Shown: piece after piece, positions 13,720 through 21,925 of the stretch | Layout: each line of letters starts with the position of its first letter | Numbering within the stretch: position 1 is the stretch's first letter | NCBI GenBank assembly: GCA_910589655.1 | Contig: CAJUTJ010000099.1 | Location: forward strand, 1 to 23,588 | Length of the DNA: 23,588 bases | Direction of reading: 5' to 3' | DNA from: an uncultured Acetatifactor sp. | GTDB taxonomy: Bacteria; Bacillota; Clostridia; Lachnospirales; Lachnospiraceae | Notes under the pieces: model-generated | Told to the model about the DNA's origin: nothing | What the model saw: the letters and a program-made list of their open reading frames with translations, nothing else | Database searches by the model: none | Made by a program: the position numbers and the translations under genes

Positions 13720-15075
13720 ATGGGAAATCAATTAGTATGGCAGGAACGGTACAATATCGGAGTAGATTTGATTGATAAGGAACATCAAAAACTGTTCCGT
13801 ATTCTTAATAAGCTGTTTGATTTTAAACGGCAGGAAGAAAAAAGCCCATGGGCTTGTCAGGAGGCAGTAAAATATTTTCGGGAGCATACGCTCCAGCATT
13901 TTGCGGATGAGGAGGGCTATATGGCTTCCATTCACTACGTCGGCCTTGAGACACATAAACGCATTCATAAAAACTTTCGGGAGGTAACGCTTCCCGCCCT
14001 CGAAAAAGAACTGGAGCAGACAAACTATTCGGAAAATTCCATCCACCATTTCTTCGGTGTATGCGGCGGCTGGCTGGTCGGACATACCTTAATCGAAGAC
14101 CATATGATCGTAAGCGGCGATACCGTAAAACACTGGGAAAATCTGCTGCCGGAGGAGGAGCAGACCGTAATGGGACAGACAATCACCAGCCTGCTGCACG
14201 GCATGTTTCAGCTGGATTCACGGCTGATCAGCAATTGCTACGGCGGCGAAAGGTTTGGGGACGGCATTTATTACCGCCTGATTTACAGCACCAAGGATAA
14301 AAAAAAGCAGGAATTTTTCCTGATCTTTGAGGAACAATTGATTGTCAGCACCATCGGCAGTGTGATGAATTGCAAATCAAAAGCTATCAGCGTTATGCTG
14401 ATGAATGCCGCAATCTATGTGGCAAGACAGCTTGTAGAGCGTGTGAAGGAATATTTTCCGTTGTCGGAACAGTTTGAGATAAAGGAAGAACAGCTGTTGA
14501 CCTATGAGCAGTTCCAAAGGATATTTGAGAAACAGAGCCCCCAATTCAGCCTTCTGTTTGACACCGGAAAGGGATATTTCGCCTATTGTGTAACTGCCGC
14601 CGATACCCTCCACAATGAGGGCGGCATTTCGATTATCACGGAAAACGCCATGGCTGAGGTAGAGAAATACCTTCATCAAAACCAAGCCGAAAAACAGGCC
14701 GTCAGCCAAAAGAAGAAACTGCTGGTGGTGGATGATTCGGACTTTATGTTGAAAATGATGCATCATTTGCTTGACCATGATTATGAAGTCATAACCGTGA
14801 AATCGGGATTGTCCGCCATCAGAAGCATTACGCTTGACAGACCGGATCTGATTCTGCTGGACTATGAAATGCCCGTCTGCAACGGAGGACAGGTGTTGGA
14901 AATGATCCGTTCCGAGAAAGAATTTACAGACATTCCGGTTATCTTCTTAACCGGCAGGACGGATAAGGAAAGCATCAAAAAAGTAATCGCCCTCAAACCC
15001 GAAAGATACTTGTCCAAAGCCCTGTCTCCGGAAACCGTAAAGAAAGAGATAGATCAATTTTTTGAAAAAAAGTGA
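13720..15075 (+). CDS. Bacteriohemerythrin - CheX-like(?) - receiver fusion protein
   Basis: The 451-aa soluble protein has three parts. Residues 1-135 are a bacteriohemerythrin domain with the full set of diiron ligands: H22, H60, E64, H79, H83, H122 and D127. Residues about 150-315 form a mixed alpha/beta region that reads like a CheX/CheC-type domain but lacks the usual ExxN phosphatase motif; this is inference. Residues 334-451 are a response-regulator receiver with acidic pair D338/D339, phosphoacceptor D381 (ILLDYEMP), T411 and K433. Hemerythrin binds O2 or senses redox, so the protein may link oxygen to a phosphorelay. There is no DNA-binding or enzymatic output domain, and no histidine kinase is adjacent. 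The start is an ATG after GGGGGAG. Confidence 0.85.
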   Translation: MGNQLVWQERYNIGVDLIDKEHQKLFRILNKLFDFKRQEEKSPWACQEAVKYFREHTLQHFADEEGYMASIHYVGLETHKRIHKNFREVTLPALEKELEQTNYSENSIHHFFGVCGGWLVGHTLIEDHMIVSGDTVKHWENLLPEEEQTVMGQTITSLLHGMFQLDSRLISNCYGGERFGDGIYYRLIYSTKDKKKQEFFLIFEEQLIVSTIGSVMNCKSKAISVMLMNAAIYVARQLVERVKEYFPLSEQFEIKEEQLLTYEQFQRIFEKQSPQFSLLFDTGKGYFAYCVTAADTLHNEGGISIITENAMAEVEKYLHQNQAEKQAVSQKKKLLVVDDSDFMLKMMHHLLDHDYEVITVKSGLSAIRSITLDRPDLILLDYEMPVCNGGQVLEMIRSEKEFTDIPVIFLTGRTDKESIKKVIALKPERYLSKALSPETVKKEIDQFFEKK

Positions 15076-15093
15076 CTCCGGCACAGATTACCC

Positions 15094-15654
15094 TTACCGG
15101 AAATCTGTCTTTCCGCTTTCCAAAGAATACAATCGGGGCACAAAACCGGGCAGCTTAATCCTATCTATCAGACACCGAAATTCCTGTTCCCGGAATCTGC
15201 CTCGATTACACATGATTTCCAGATCCATCTTAAAGTATTGAAATCCAACGCCTGCCCTCCGGTAGCCGTTTCTCTCATAAAAGGCAAGCCTGCGAAGCCT
15301 CTGGCCGTAATTCTCTGCGGTTTCATCCATGCGTTCCATATCCAGCACGATCTGACAGTCCTCGTACACCTCGGACAGCTTCGCCAGTGCTGCCCCTCCG
15401 CAGCCTTTGGAGCGGTAAGCTCCGTCGATGGCAAAATAGCTTAAATATGCCACTTGAAGCGCCCTGTCCGACAGAAGAACGGCAAAGCCTACAAACACTC
15501 CCTCATAAAATGCCCATGCATCACAGCCAAGCTCATGGAGCAGCGCAAGCAGCTTATCCGAGGGAATCCTCTCCTCCTTGGGAAAAGCCTCGTCATTCAG
15601 CGCATACAGTTTTTCTTTTTCCGTAAAGCCCTGTGTAATTTTAATCAGTTCCAT
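15094..15654 (-). CDS. GNAT-family N-acetyltransferase
   Basis: This 186-aa protein has the GNAT acetyl-CoA-binding motif RSKGCGGAAL (R81, G84, G86) after a typical beta-4 strand (VAYLSYFAIDGAY). The C-terminal YERNGYRRAG is also the usual GNAT motif B ending. The substrate cannot be told from sequence. The tail (about residues 150-186) is basic and looks disordered. The gene is convergent with the hemerythrin-receiver gene, with only 18 nt between the stops, and lies 56 nt downstream of the frameshifted lipoprotein gene. A small hairpin (ACAGATT 15083-15089 / AATCTGT 15102-15108) spans the stop region. Confidence 0.82.
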   Translation of the reverse strand: MELIKITQGFTEKEKLYALNDEAFPKEERIPSDKLLALLHELGCDAWAFYEGVFVGFAVLLSDRALQVAYLSYFAIDGAYRSKGCGGAALAKLSEVYEDCQIVLDMERMDETAENYGQRLRRLAFYERNGYRRAGVGFQYFKMDLEIMCNRGRFREQEFRCLIDRIKLPGFVPRLYSLESGKTDFR

Positions 15655-15710
15655 TATGCCAACCGATCCTCACTCTTTCATATAATACAATGCTTAAACG
15701 TATCTCCTTG

Positions 15711-17218
15711 CTATTTCAACTTTTCCAGCAGTTCCTCGAGACTCATCTTTCCCTGAATGTACACATATTCCCCTTGATTATAAGAGGCATATTCTTCCTC
15801 CGAAATCTCCTTGCCGTCCATATAGTTTACACTGTACTTTCCCACAGACTCCATTTCGCTTTCATCGGGAAACCCGTTCCCGTTGACGTCGTCAAAATTT
15901 AATGTGGTGATTTCTGCGGAAATGTCTATCCGGCGCTGCGGAACCACAGTCATAAAAGTCGTATAAAGGACTGCCCCCGCGTAATCATTATTGTAATTTC
16001 TCAAGCGGTTGTCTCCGGGAACATATTCATACCCCGCATTTCCCATGGCGCCGTATCCCCAGTCATCCATCAAAGTGTATACCTTACCCCCGTCAAAAGT
16101 ATACAGACTCACGTAATAACCATTGTATCCCGCCGCCAGCTCGGGGATGTCATCGCCGTCCACATAGATCAAATCATAAGTTCTTCCATTGCTGTCTTCC
16201 ATGTCATACAGCCTGCTCACCGCCCTGTATGCCTCCTGATAGCTCGAGAACTCGCCGTTCTTTTTGCCGCCTGACAGAAAACCACGTATATTAGGCACTG
16301 TCAAAGGCTCTACCTGACTCGATATATTACCGGACAAATCCTCCTGTGACAGAAAGCCTGCACCGTAATCATCATTATATCCGTAATAGACTGCTGCAAA
16401 TGAGGTGTTTCCGTAAGTCTCAATGATCACAATATCTGTAATATCGTCATAATTAACATCAAAGAAGGACACCGCATCCAAACCGGCAAAAGTTTCTTCC
16501 CTCAGGCTCTCCGGAACGTATCCCTCAATCTCCTTGAGCACTTTCCCGTTTTGAATAATATGCATACGAAAAGCCGGATTCCCGACAGAGGGCGCATAAG
16601 GAACAAACCAAACCTTTCCGTCGTATTCGCTGAGTTCCACCTCAAAGGTCTGTTCGGCAATACAATCTGCCCCGAACCGTTGTTTCATTTCCTCCGGCTT
16701 CCGTTCATCTGCGGATGTCTCCGGCCGGGTATCCGTCATAATTCCCGCTGAAGCATCCGCTGACGTTCCCTGAGAAGTTCCCGCCGCTGTTCCGGACTGA
16801 GTACCCGACGGCATCCCTGACTGAGTTCCCGACGGCATCCCTGACTGAGTTCCCGACGGCATCCCTGACTGAGTTCCCGACGGCATCCCTGACTGAGTTC
16901 CCGACGGCATCCCTGACTGAGTTCCCGATGCAGTTCCGGACTGTCCCGCCGGTCCGGCGTCTCCTAAAGCTCCCCCGCAGTTCCTGTACCGCTCCCTTCC
17001 GGCGCCATGGATGAACCTGAACTTCCCTCTGCTTGTCCTGCCGTACCGTCCTCCCCTGAAAGGGGTATGCCTATTTCCGATATGTCAATGGCATTGTCCT
17101 CCGGCTCTTGTCCCTTTCCGCAAGCCGAAAAGAGGCCTGCGGAAAGCAATAGGACAAATACAGCCAACATCCTTTTGATATAGAGATTCTTGGATAATCG
17201 TTTACTTTTTTGATACAT
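15711..17218 (-). pseudogene. Lipoprotein with octapeptide repeat, split by a frameshift
   Basis: The 5' part starts at ATG 17218 after GAGGGGGA. It encodes a lipoprotein signal peptide (MLAVFVLLLSAGLFSACGKG, lipobox LFSAC) and a Gly/Ser/Glu-rich linker, then stops at TAG 16964-16966. In another frame the same linker style continues through the repeat (16791-16934) into a globular domain of about 300 aa reaching 15711. That domain has acidic calcium-like motifs (FFDVNYDDITDIV, DGDDIPELA, DDVNGNGFPDESE) as in Firmicutes surface lipoproteins. Adding one G in the G5 tract (16972-16976) joins both halves with no other change. It is either a real frameshift or a sequencing error. The role is unknown; it is probably exposed on the outer face of the membrane. 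Confidence 0.75.
16791..16934 (-). repeat. Six 24-bp tandem repeats coding for an octapeptide
   Basis: Four exact 24-bp units (16815-16910) are flanked by a diverged unit on each side. They encode five copies of MPSGTQSG and one TASGTQSG. Unit length is a multiple of three, so copy-number change keeps the frame. Confidence 0.95.
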
Positions 17219-17249
17219 ACCATCCCCCTCAAATAGTGTCTGTGGCAAA

Positions 17250-17837
17250 TCAGAACTGTGCACTTAAAAAAAATTTTTCAAATTCACTCTCGGTAAATGT
17301 AAATACTTTCTTAAAATATAGCTTTTCAAATCGTCCCAAGTCAAATCTTGTATAACTTTTATTAGCCTTTGCAGTAAAATATTTTCCGATTCTGGCTTTT
17401 GAACTATCCTGACCTTGAGGAATACTTTTTGAGATATCATCCTTCGGACATAGGTTTTTACATTCATTGTAAACCAAAACAAAATTAACATTTTTTCTAC
17501 AAAAGGATATATTTGCACCAATAATATCATTAAAAATTAACAGACTATCATAGATCTTGTTATATACATTAAATATTTTATCTTTCTTCATAATACCGTT
17601 TTTGAACTCAACGAAATATATTTCTCCCGCTGTTATATATAAGGCATCGTTTGAGCATGGAGTATAAGTCAGATGCAGATCTTTTACATATTCATTTTTT
17701 ACTCCGTCAAAATTAATAACCTCAATGTCTGACTGTGTCATGTATTCTACACATCCGCTTTCAGTATCCTTTGATGTTTCCTTGAAAGAAGATAAATTTT
17801 TTCTAAAAATATCTATTTTATCAAATTGTATTTCCAT
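17250..17837 (-). CDS. Small protein with PD-(D/E)XK-like motif, partner of the ATPase
   Basis: I do not recognise a named family for this 195-aa protein. The central region runs SNDALYITAGEIYFVEFKNG: D64, then 12 residues, then E77-x-K79, with an earlier acidic residue (E31). The spacing and the hydrophobic strand before E-F-K fit the PD-(D/E)XK nuclease core, seen by eye only. The C-terminal part is rich in Lys and Phe. The ATG at 17837 lies inside the end of the ATPase gene (17-nt overlap), with GGAG about 15 nt upstream, so translation is probably coupled. The gene is AT-rich compared with its housekeeping neighbours. A nuclease effector controlled by the ATPase is the working guess. Confidence 0.7.
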   Translation of the reverse strand: MEIQFDKIDIFRKNLSSFKETSKDTESGCVEYMTQSDIEVINFDGVKNEYVKDLHLTYTPCSNDALYITAGEIYFVEFKNGIMKKDKIFNVYNKIYDSLLIFNDIIGANISFCRKNVNFVLVYNECKNLCPKDDISKSIPQGQDSSKARIGKYFTAKANKSYTRFDLGRFEKLYFKKVFTFTESEFEKFFLSAQF

Positions 17838-19107
17838 TCCGATACTCTAAATTCTCCAATTTCTGCAATGGCTCTGCCAGTTTATCATAAATAAGTTCTC
17901 TACTCTGAGTAACATCTAAAATATCTGTCCTGCCGTTTTTTACATCCGTAAGATAATAGCTGCATTTCCTATCTATTCCATGCTTTTCCGAAAATACTTC
18001 AATAGCATTTAAAAAGTATGGGCTATGTGTATTCAAAAGAATATTGATACCAAATTCCTTTTGAATTAAAACAATTACTTCCGCAAATTTTAATTGCCAT
18101 TCCGGATGCAGATGAATTTCCGGCTCATCAAGGATAAGCACCCCGTTTTCCTCAATGCTGCCGTTTTCAAGCAATTTTTTTATAATAATAAAACTTTTCA
18201 TGCCTGTTGAAAGATTTACCATTTCCAGACTGTCCTCCAATTGGCTTGTCCTATAAATATACTGCCCTCCGTCACCCTCAATTAAACTGCCGTCGCAGAC
18301 ACCATCCATGGCTTCAAAAATCTTCTGTAATTTCTCTTTTCTCACCAGCTCATCAACCACGCTGAATTCATCCTTGCTTTCCCCGTTAGCAATGGTATAA
18401 AGCAGCTCCCCGCTGTGTTCGCAGTTATTCAGCATTCTTAATGGCACATTTACGTTTAAGTTATCCAGAACAAAAGGATCATCAATATAAATAATTTTTT
18501 TAACAAGACTTATAAAACGATGAATCACAATATCGTCATTGTTCGATATTTCAAAATCAACTTTTCCGTTTTTTATCTCCAGAGATACTTCTGTTTTTTC
18601 GTCAGGTCTATTTAAATAACCTGTTTTCATAGCAAATTCTGCAACAATCCTTTTTCTTAAAATGTTTTCTCTTATTGCACTGTCTTCCACTTTCAAAAAG
18701 CTATAAATCTTATCAATTAAAATCTTTAATGATTCTTGATCCATATATTTATCAAAATGGCTGTCAGCGCTTAAATAGAACTCTTCCAGCTCTTTTATCA
18801 TACTCTGCTTATTTTCAAGAAATCTTTCCCTGTTTTCAACTATATACCGGGCAAATTGTATTGTATTAAATCCTCTGGTTAATCGGTTTGCAGCCTCGTG
18901 ATAATAAGTCGCAATAACTCTGGCTATCGTCTTCTGCCGCTCTTCGTTGATCTGCTCCTGAATTTTATAAAAAGAATGAAATACACAAAAAAACATTTTC
19001 CCCACAGTGCTTTTCCCCGTATCATTCTCACCTGCAATGACTGTTATCCCATTAAATTCTATTTCAGCTTTCCTGATTTTCCCTACATTTGATAGTTTAA
19101 GTTTCAT
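17821..19107 (-). CDS. ABC/OLD-like ATPase (AAA_15/AAA_21 type), possible defence gene
   Basis: The 428-aa protein has a split ABC-type ATPase. Walker A is GENDTGKST (26-34) right after the first strands, the signature-like motif is NLSTGMKS (298-305), Walker B is VLILDEPEIHLHPEWQ (E328 as catalytic residue), and the H-loop is LLNTHSPYFL (H361). The insert between Walker A and the signature is mostly helical. This layout is shared by OLD, RecF-like and anti-phage ATPases such as PtuA and AriA. There is no TOPRIM domain, so any nuclease must be the partner gene, which overlaps it by 17 nt. The ATG is preceded by GAGGA. High AT content suggests horizontal acquisition. Confidence 0.85.
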   Translation of the reverse strand: MKLKLSNVGKIRKAEIEFNGITVIAGENDTGKSTVGKMFFCVFHSFYKIQEQINEERQKTIARVIATYYHEAANRLTRGFNTIQFARYIVENRERFLENKQSMIKELEEFYLSADSHFDKYMDQESLKILIDKIYSFLKVEDSAIRENILRKRIVAEFAMKTGYLNRPDEKTEVSLEIKNGKVDFEISNNDDIVIHRFISLVKKIIYIDDPFVLDNLNVNVPLRMLNNCEHSGELLYTIANGESKDEFSVVDELVRKEKLQKIFEAMDGVCDGSLIEGDGGQYIYRTSQLEDSLEMVNLSTGMKSFIIIKKLLENGSIEENGVLILDEPEIHLHPEWQLKFAEVIVLIQKEFGINILLNTHSPYFLNAIEVFSEKHGIDRKCSYYLTDVKNGRTDILDVTQSRELIYDKLAEPLQKLENLEYRNGNTI

Positions 19108-19389
19108 ATATTCCTCATTTTCACTTATTGATATATTTTATCTGGTTTGACGATTAGTCCACCCAATTTGAAATACAAAGAGCAATTAAAATGTATCATA
19201 CCCACAATGACAATGCAACAAACTTTTGCAGGAAAACGCCGGGGGCTTTCCATCGCCCAAAACAATCGGCCATGAAACGGCTCTCCATTCTTTGAACCGC
19301 CTCATGGCCGACTGGTCTATAGACTTTTCATGAAGAAATTATACGCTTATCACACCGGCATAAGCGGCACAGACAATGCTTCCCGCATT
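19108..19389. other. Spacer upstream of the ATPase gene
   Basis: No gene is seen in these 282 bases. They contain the ATPase leader, a terminator for the ferritin-like gene at 19266-19311 and a short piece resembling the palindromic repeat family (GCGGCACAGACAAT, 19365-19378). I could not place a convincing promoter for the ATPase. Confidence 0.5.
19258..19311 (-). terminator. Terminator of the ferritin-like gene
   Basis: A 10-bp stem, TCGGCCATGA (19266-19275) with TCATGGCCGA (19302-19311), has inner CGG/CCG pairs. On the minus strand it is followed by TTGTTTT. It separates the ferritin-like gene from the ATPase module. Confidence 0.7.
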
Positions 19390-19944
19390 TTACACTTCGT
19401 CCAGAAGCGACTGCAGCAGCAGAATATGATACTCCTCATCTTTTATAATTCTTGCCAGAACGGCATTCACAAATTCATCGTCTATCCTGCCGATGTGCAT
19501 TTTATACTGCTTGACGGCTGCCCTCTCTCCCTCTATGTTCGCACAGATCATCTGTTCCACATCATCGGAAAGGGTCAGGTATTCCGGCGTCCACAAAAAG
19601 CAATTTCCGTTTTGCTGCCTTGCCGTGTAATCCAATTCTCCGCCAAGGAGGCAGATCAACTCACCGAGTTTCTGTAGATGCATCATCTCCGCCACCGCAA
19701 TTTCCAGCAGAATTTTTGCATAGCGGCAATGCTTCATGGAAAGCCGGCTCTCATTGTTGACATATTGCGTAAGGGCGGACAGCTCCGATACCGAGCCGCA
19801 ATAATCCATGCTGAGCATATCCGCATAATTTAAATTTCTACAGCTCACTTGTATAGGCGGATAAGGAAATTCCAGCATTGCCGGTTTTAAACCTGCCATA
19901 CTGCAGCTGTTGACAAGGGGACTCTTTTTATTTTCCATACTCAT
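19390..19944 (-). CDS. Ferritin-like diiron/dimanganese protein
   Basis: A four-helix protein of 184 aa from ATG 19944 (AAAGG at 7 nt; a GTG two codons earlier is less likely). A plausible metal-ligand set is visible: E54, E86 and H89 (AEMMHL), E140 (IEGERAAVKQY), E170 and H173 (DEEYH). This is the ExxH pairing of ferritin-like, rubrerythrin and manganese-catalase families. The N-terminal 40 residues are not helical and resemble those of Clostridia spore or stress ferritin-like proteins. Function could be oxidative-stress defence or a spore component. Subfamily cannot be settled by eye. It has its own terminator. Confidence 0.75.
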   Translation of the reverse strand: MSMENKKSPLVNSCSMAGLKPAMLEFPYPPIQVSCRNLNYADMLSMDYCGSVSELSALTQYVNNESRLSMKHCRYAKILLEIAVAEMMHLQKLGELICLLGGELDYTARQQNGNCFLWTPEYLTLSDDVEQMICANIEGERAAVKQYKMHIGRIDDEFVNAVLARIIKDEEYHILLLQSLLDEV

Positions 19945-20039
19945 GACCACGCCTTTCTATAACCTGCGAATCTTCTCCAAAAGGGAAACTTGAGCAGCTT
20001 TGCTGCGACTCACAATTCCACGGTGCCAAAGTTCCGATG

Positions 20040-20066
20040 AGAAATGCCGTGCTTTCCGGCATTTCT
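20040..20066. other. Hairpin after the 174-aa gene
   Basis: A perfect 10-bp stem, AGAAATGCCG (20040-20049) with CGGCATTTCT (20057-20066), has a 7-nt loop. It sits 4 nt past the stop codon on the minus strand. It lacks a U tract, so termination is uncertain. Confidence 0.6.
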
Positions 20067-20070
20067 CCGA

Positions 20071-20595
20071 CTAATCGCACAGCACATAAACCTTTATCGG
20101 CGTAGTCTGGGCAGGAATGCTTCTGGTTGACGAGCTGTATACCACCACCAGATTATGGTTTGCGGGGCTGCCCTGAAAATACTGATTATTAGTGGTTCTG
20201 ATCTCCACGGATGCGTCCATATTCAACTGCAGAGTCTGGCTCTCATTGACCAGAGACATATTGTAATATCCCACATCCACAAACTGCCCGTTCCTGTTCT
20301 GTGCCGCAGCCACCGCATTGTACTGAGGGGGATAAATCAACGGCACGGGGGCATCTGCCGCATACCAGAAAGTACAGTTCATTCCTACGGACAAGGTCTC
20401 AAAATCCACGATAAAAGTAGTGGGCGTTACCACAAAATTAACCGTATTCTCATCCATATCCTCAAGAGTTACAAAAATCATGCATCCGTTTGCACGGCGG
20501 TTTCCGATTCTGGTAGGCACCATGTCCACAATGGTTCCCGTCACCGACTCAAATCGATTTCTCCTAAATGGTGGTCTTCCGAAATTAAAATCCAT
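20071..20595 (-). CDS. Uncharacterised protein, probably beta-rich
   Basis: I do not recognise a named domain in this 174-aa protein. After a basic start (MDFNFGRPPFRRNRFESVTG) it is rich in beta-strand-like, Val/Thr/Asn-containing segments (GTIVDMVPTRIGNRRANGC, VNFVVTPTTFIVDFETLSVG, LVVVYSSSTRSIPAQTTP). There is no signal peptide or membrane helix, and one Cys lies next to the last residue. The first half reads like an OB-fold-type barrel, but that is a guess. The start is well supported by GAGGAG 6 nt before the ATG. It lies 42 nt after mnmA, possibly with its own TATAAT box at 20637-20632. Confidence 0.7.
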   Translation of the reverse strand: MDFNFGRPPFRRNRFESVTGTIVDMVPTRIGNRRANGCMIFVTLEDMDENTVNFVVTPTTFIVDFETLSVGMNCTFWYAADAPVPLIYPPQYNAVAAAQNRNGQFVDVGYYNMSLVNESQTLQLNMDASVEIRTTNNQYFQGSPANHNLVVVYSSSTRSIPAQTTPIKVYVLCD

Positions 20596-20637
20596 GTATT
20601 ACTCCTCTAAATGCCTGCAGGCTGCTCTCACATTATA

Positions 20638-21726
20638 CTATGCTTCCATACCTAAGATGGTTCCCCCTCCCAGCACATATTCTCCGTCATAAAACACGAC
20701 AGCCTGCCCCGCCGTGGCCGCCCGTACCGGACGGTCAAAGGTACATAATACTTTTCCGTCAGGAAGCTTCCGAATCAGACAATACTCGCCCTTATGATTA
20801 TAACGAATCTTGGCCAGCACTTTTACAGGAGCTTCCAAATCCTCCACAGCCATAAAATTCACTCTGTCACAGACCACCGTATCTGAAAAAATATCCTCGT
20901 TTTTCCCGATTACCACCTCGTTGGTCTCCGGACGTATCTGTGTCACAAACACGCGCTCCCCCATGGGCAGCCCCAGCCCCCGCCGCTGTCCGATGGTATA
21001 ATGAGTGATTCCCTTATGAGCGCCCAGCACATTTCCCCATCGGTCCACGAAATTCCCCGGTCCGGGCACCCTCTCTCCGGCCGTTCTGTCGATAAAGCCC
21101 GGATAATCGTCATCCGGCACGAAACAGATTTCCTGACTGTCCGGCTTATGTGCCACAGGCAGCCCTGCCGCCTCTGCCATTGCCCTGATTTCTTCCTTCG
21201 TATAACCACCTACGGGCATCAGGGTATGTGCCAGCTGCTCCTGCGTCAGATTATATAATGCATAGGTCTGATCCTTTGCCGCCGTCACGGAACTGCGGAC
21301 GGCAAACCTGCCGTTTGGCAGCCTGTGGATTCGGGCGTAATGACCGGTAGCAATATAATCCGCTCCAATGGCAAGACTCCGTTTCAAAAGCGCCTCCCAC
21401 TTCACATACCTGTTACAGGCTATACATGGATTGGGCGTGTTTCCCCGGAGATATTCCTCCACAAAATAATCAATAACATTGCTTTTGAATTCCTGCTTAA
21501 AATTCATTACATAATAAGGAATCCCCAGCTTTTCCGCCACTCTTCCGGCGTCATCCACAGCCGACAGTCCGCAGCAGCCCCCCTTTGCCTCTTTGGCTTC
21601 TTCCTCCTCATCCTGCCAAATCTGCATGGTGACACCGATCACATCATATCCCTGTTCCTTCAACAGATATGCCGCCACCGAGGAATCCACCCCGCCTGAC
21701 ATACCCACAACCACCTTTTTATTCAT
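20638..21726 (-). CDS. mnmA: tRNA-specific 2-thiouridylase MnmA
   Basis: The product is 362 aa from the ATG at 21726, with AGGAGA 6 nt upstream; the frame opens 57 nt earlier without a ribosome binding site. The PP-loop SGGVDSS (10-16) binds ATP. C101 in TPNPCIACN is the catalytic cysteine and C201 in DSQEICFV the partner that forms the persulfide. MnmA thiolates U34 of tRNA-Lys, -Glu and -Gln using sulfur from a cysteine desulfurase. In many Clostridia it follows nifS and nifU; they are not present here. Length and domains are normal. Confidence 0.97.
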   Translation of the reverse strand: MNKKVVVGMSGGVDSSVAAYLLKEQGYDVIGVTMQIWQDEEEEAKEAKGGCCGLSAVDDAGRVAEKLGIPYYVMNFKQEFKSNVIDYFVEEYLRGNTPNPCIACNRYVKWEALLKRSLAIGADYIATGHYARIHRLPNGRFAVRSSVTAAKDQTYALYNLTQEQLAHTLMPVGGYTKEEIRAMAEAAGLPVAHKPDSQEICFVPDDDYPGFIDRTAGERVPGPGNFVDRWGNVLGAHKGITHYTIGQRRGLGLPMGERVFVTQIRPETNEVVIGKNEDIFSDTVVCDRVNFMAVEDLEAPVKVLAKIRYNHKGEYCLIRKLPDGKVLCTFDRPVRAATAGQAVVFYDGEYVLGGGTILGMEA

Positions 21727-21830
21727 TTGATTTCTCCTATATTTATACACCCCGTTACAATCCATGATTTCATACCATTTCACTTACCGCATTTTTAAAT
21801 TGTAAACAGAAACATGCCGCGCAGACAAAC

Positions 21831-21902
21831 AAATGTCCGTCTGACCGAAAAACACTGGTACAGCAGATTGTGCCGGTTTTCTTACAAGTCAGACGAACAT
21901 TT
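21831..21902 (-). terminator. Long hairpin after the HD-GYP gene
   Basis: Arms 21831-21845 and 21888-21902 match over 15 nt with one mismatch (CGTCTGAC / GTCAGACG core). Inner pairs are GGTACA / TGTGCC. On the minus strand it is followed by GTTTG. It is probably the HD-GYP terminator. A third matching arm (CAGAC, 21822-21826) could compete for pairing. Confidence 0.6.
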
Positions 21903-21925
21903 CAGCAAACCAAATATATCATCTT

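Noticed and set aside
16791..16934. CRISPR-like repeat array
   Set aside because: The units are directly adjacent with no spacers, keep an open reading frame and encode an octapeptide; no cas gene is nearby.
16964..16980. Programmed -1 frameshift site in the lipoprotein gene
   Set aside because: The G5 tract allows slippage but does not form a standard X XXY YYZ heptamer in the upstream frame, and no stimulatory structure was identified. A plain indel or sequencing error is simpler.
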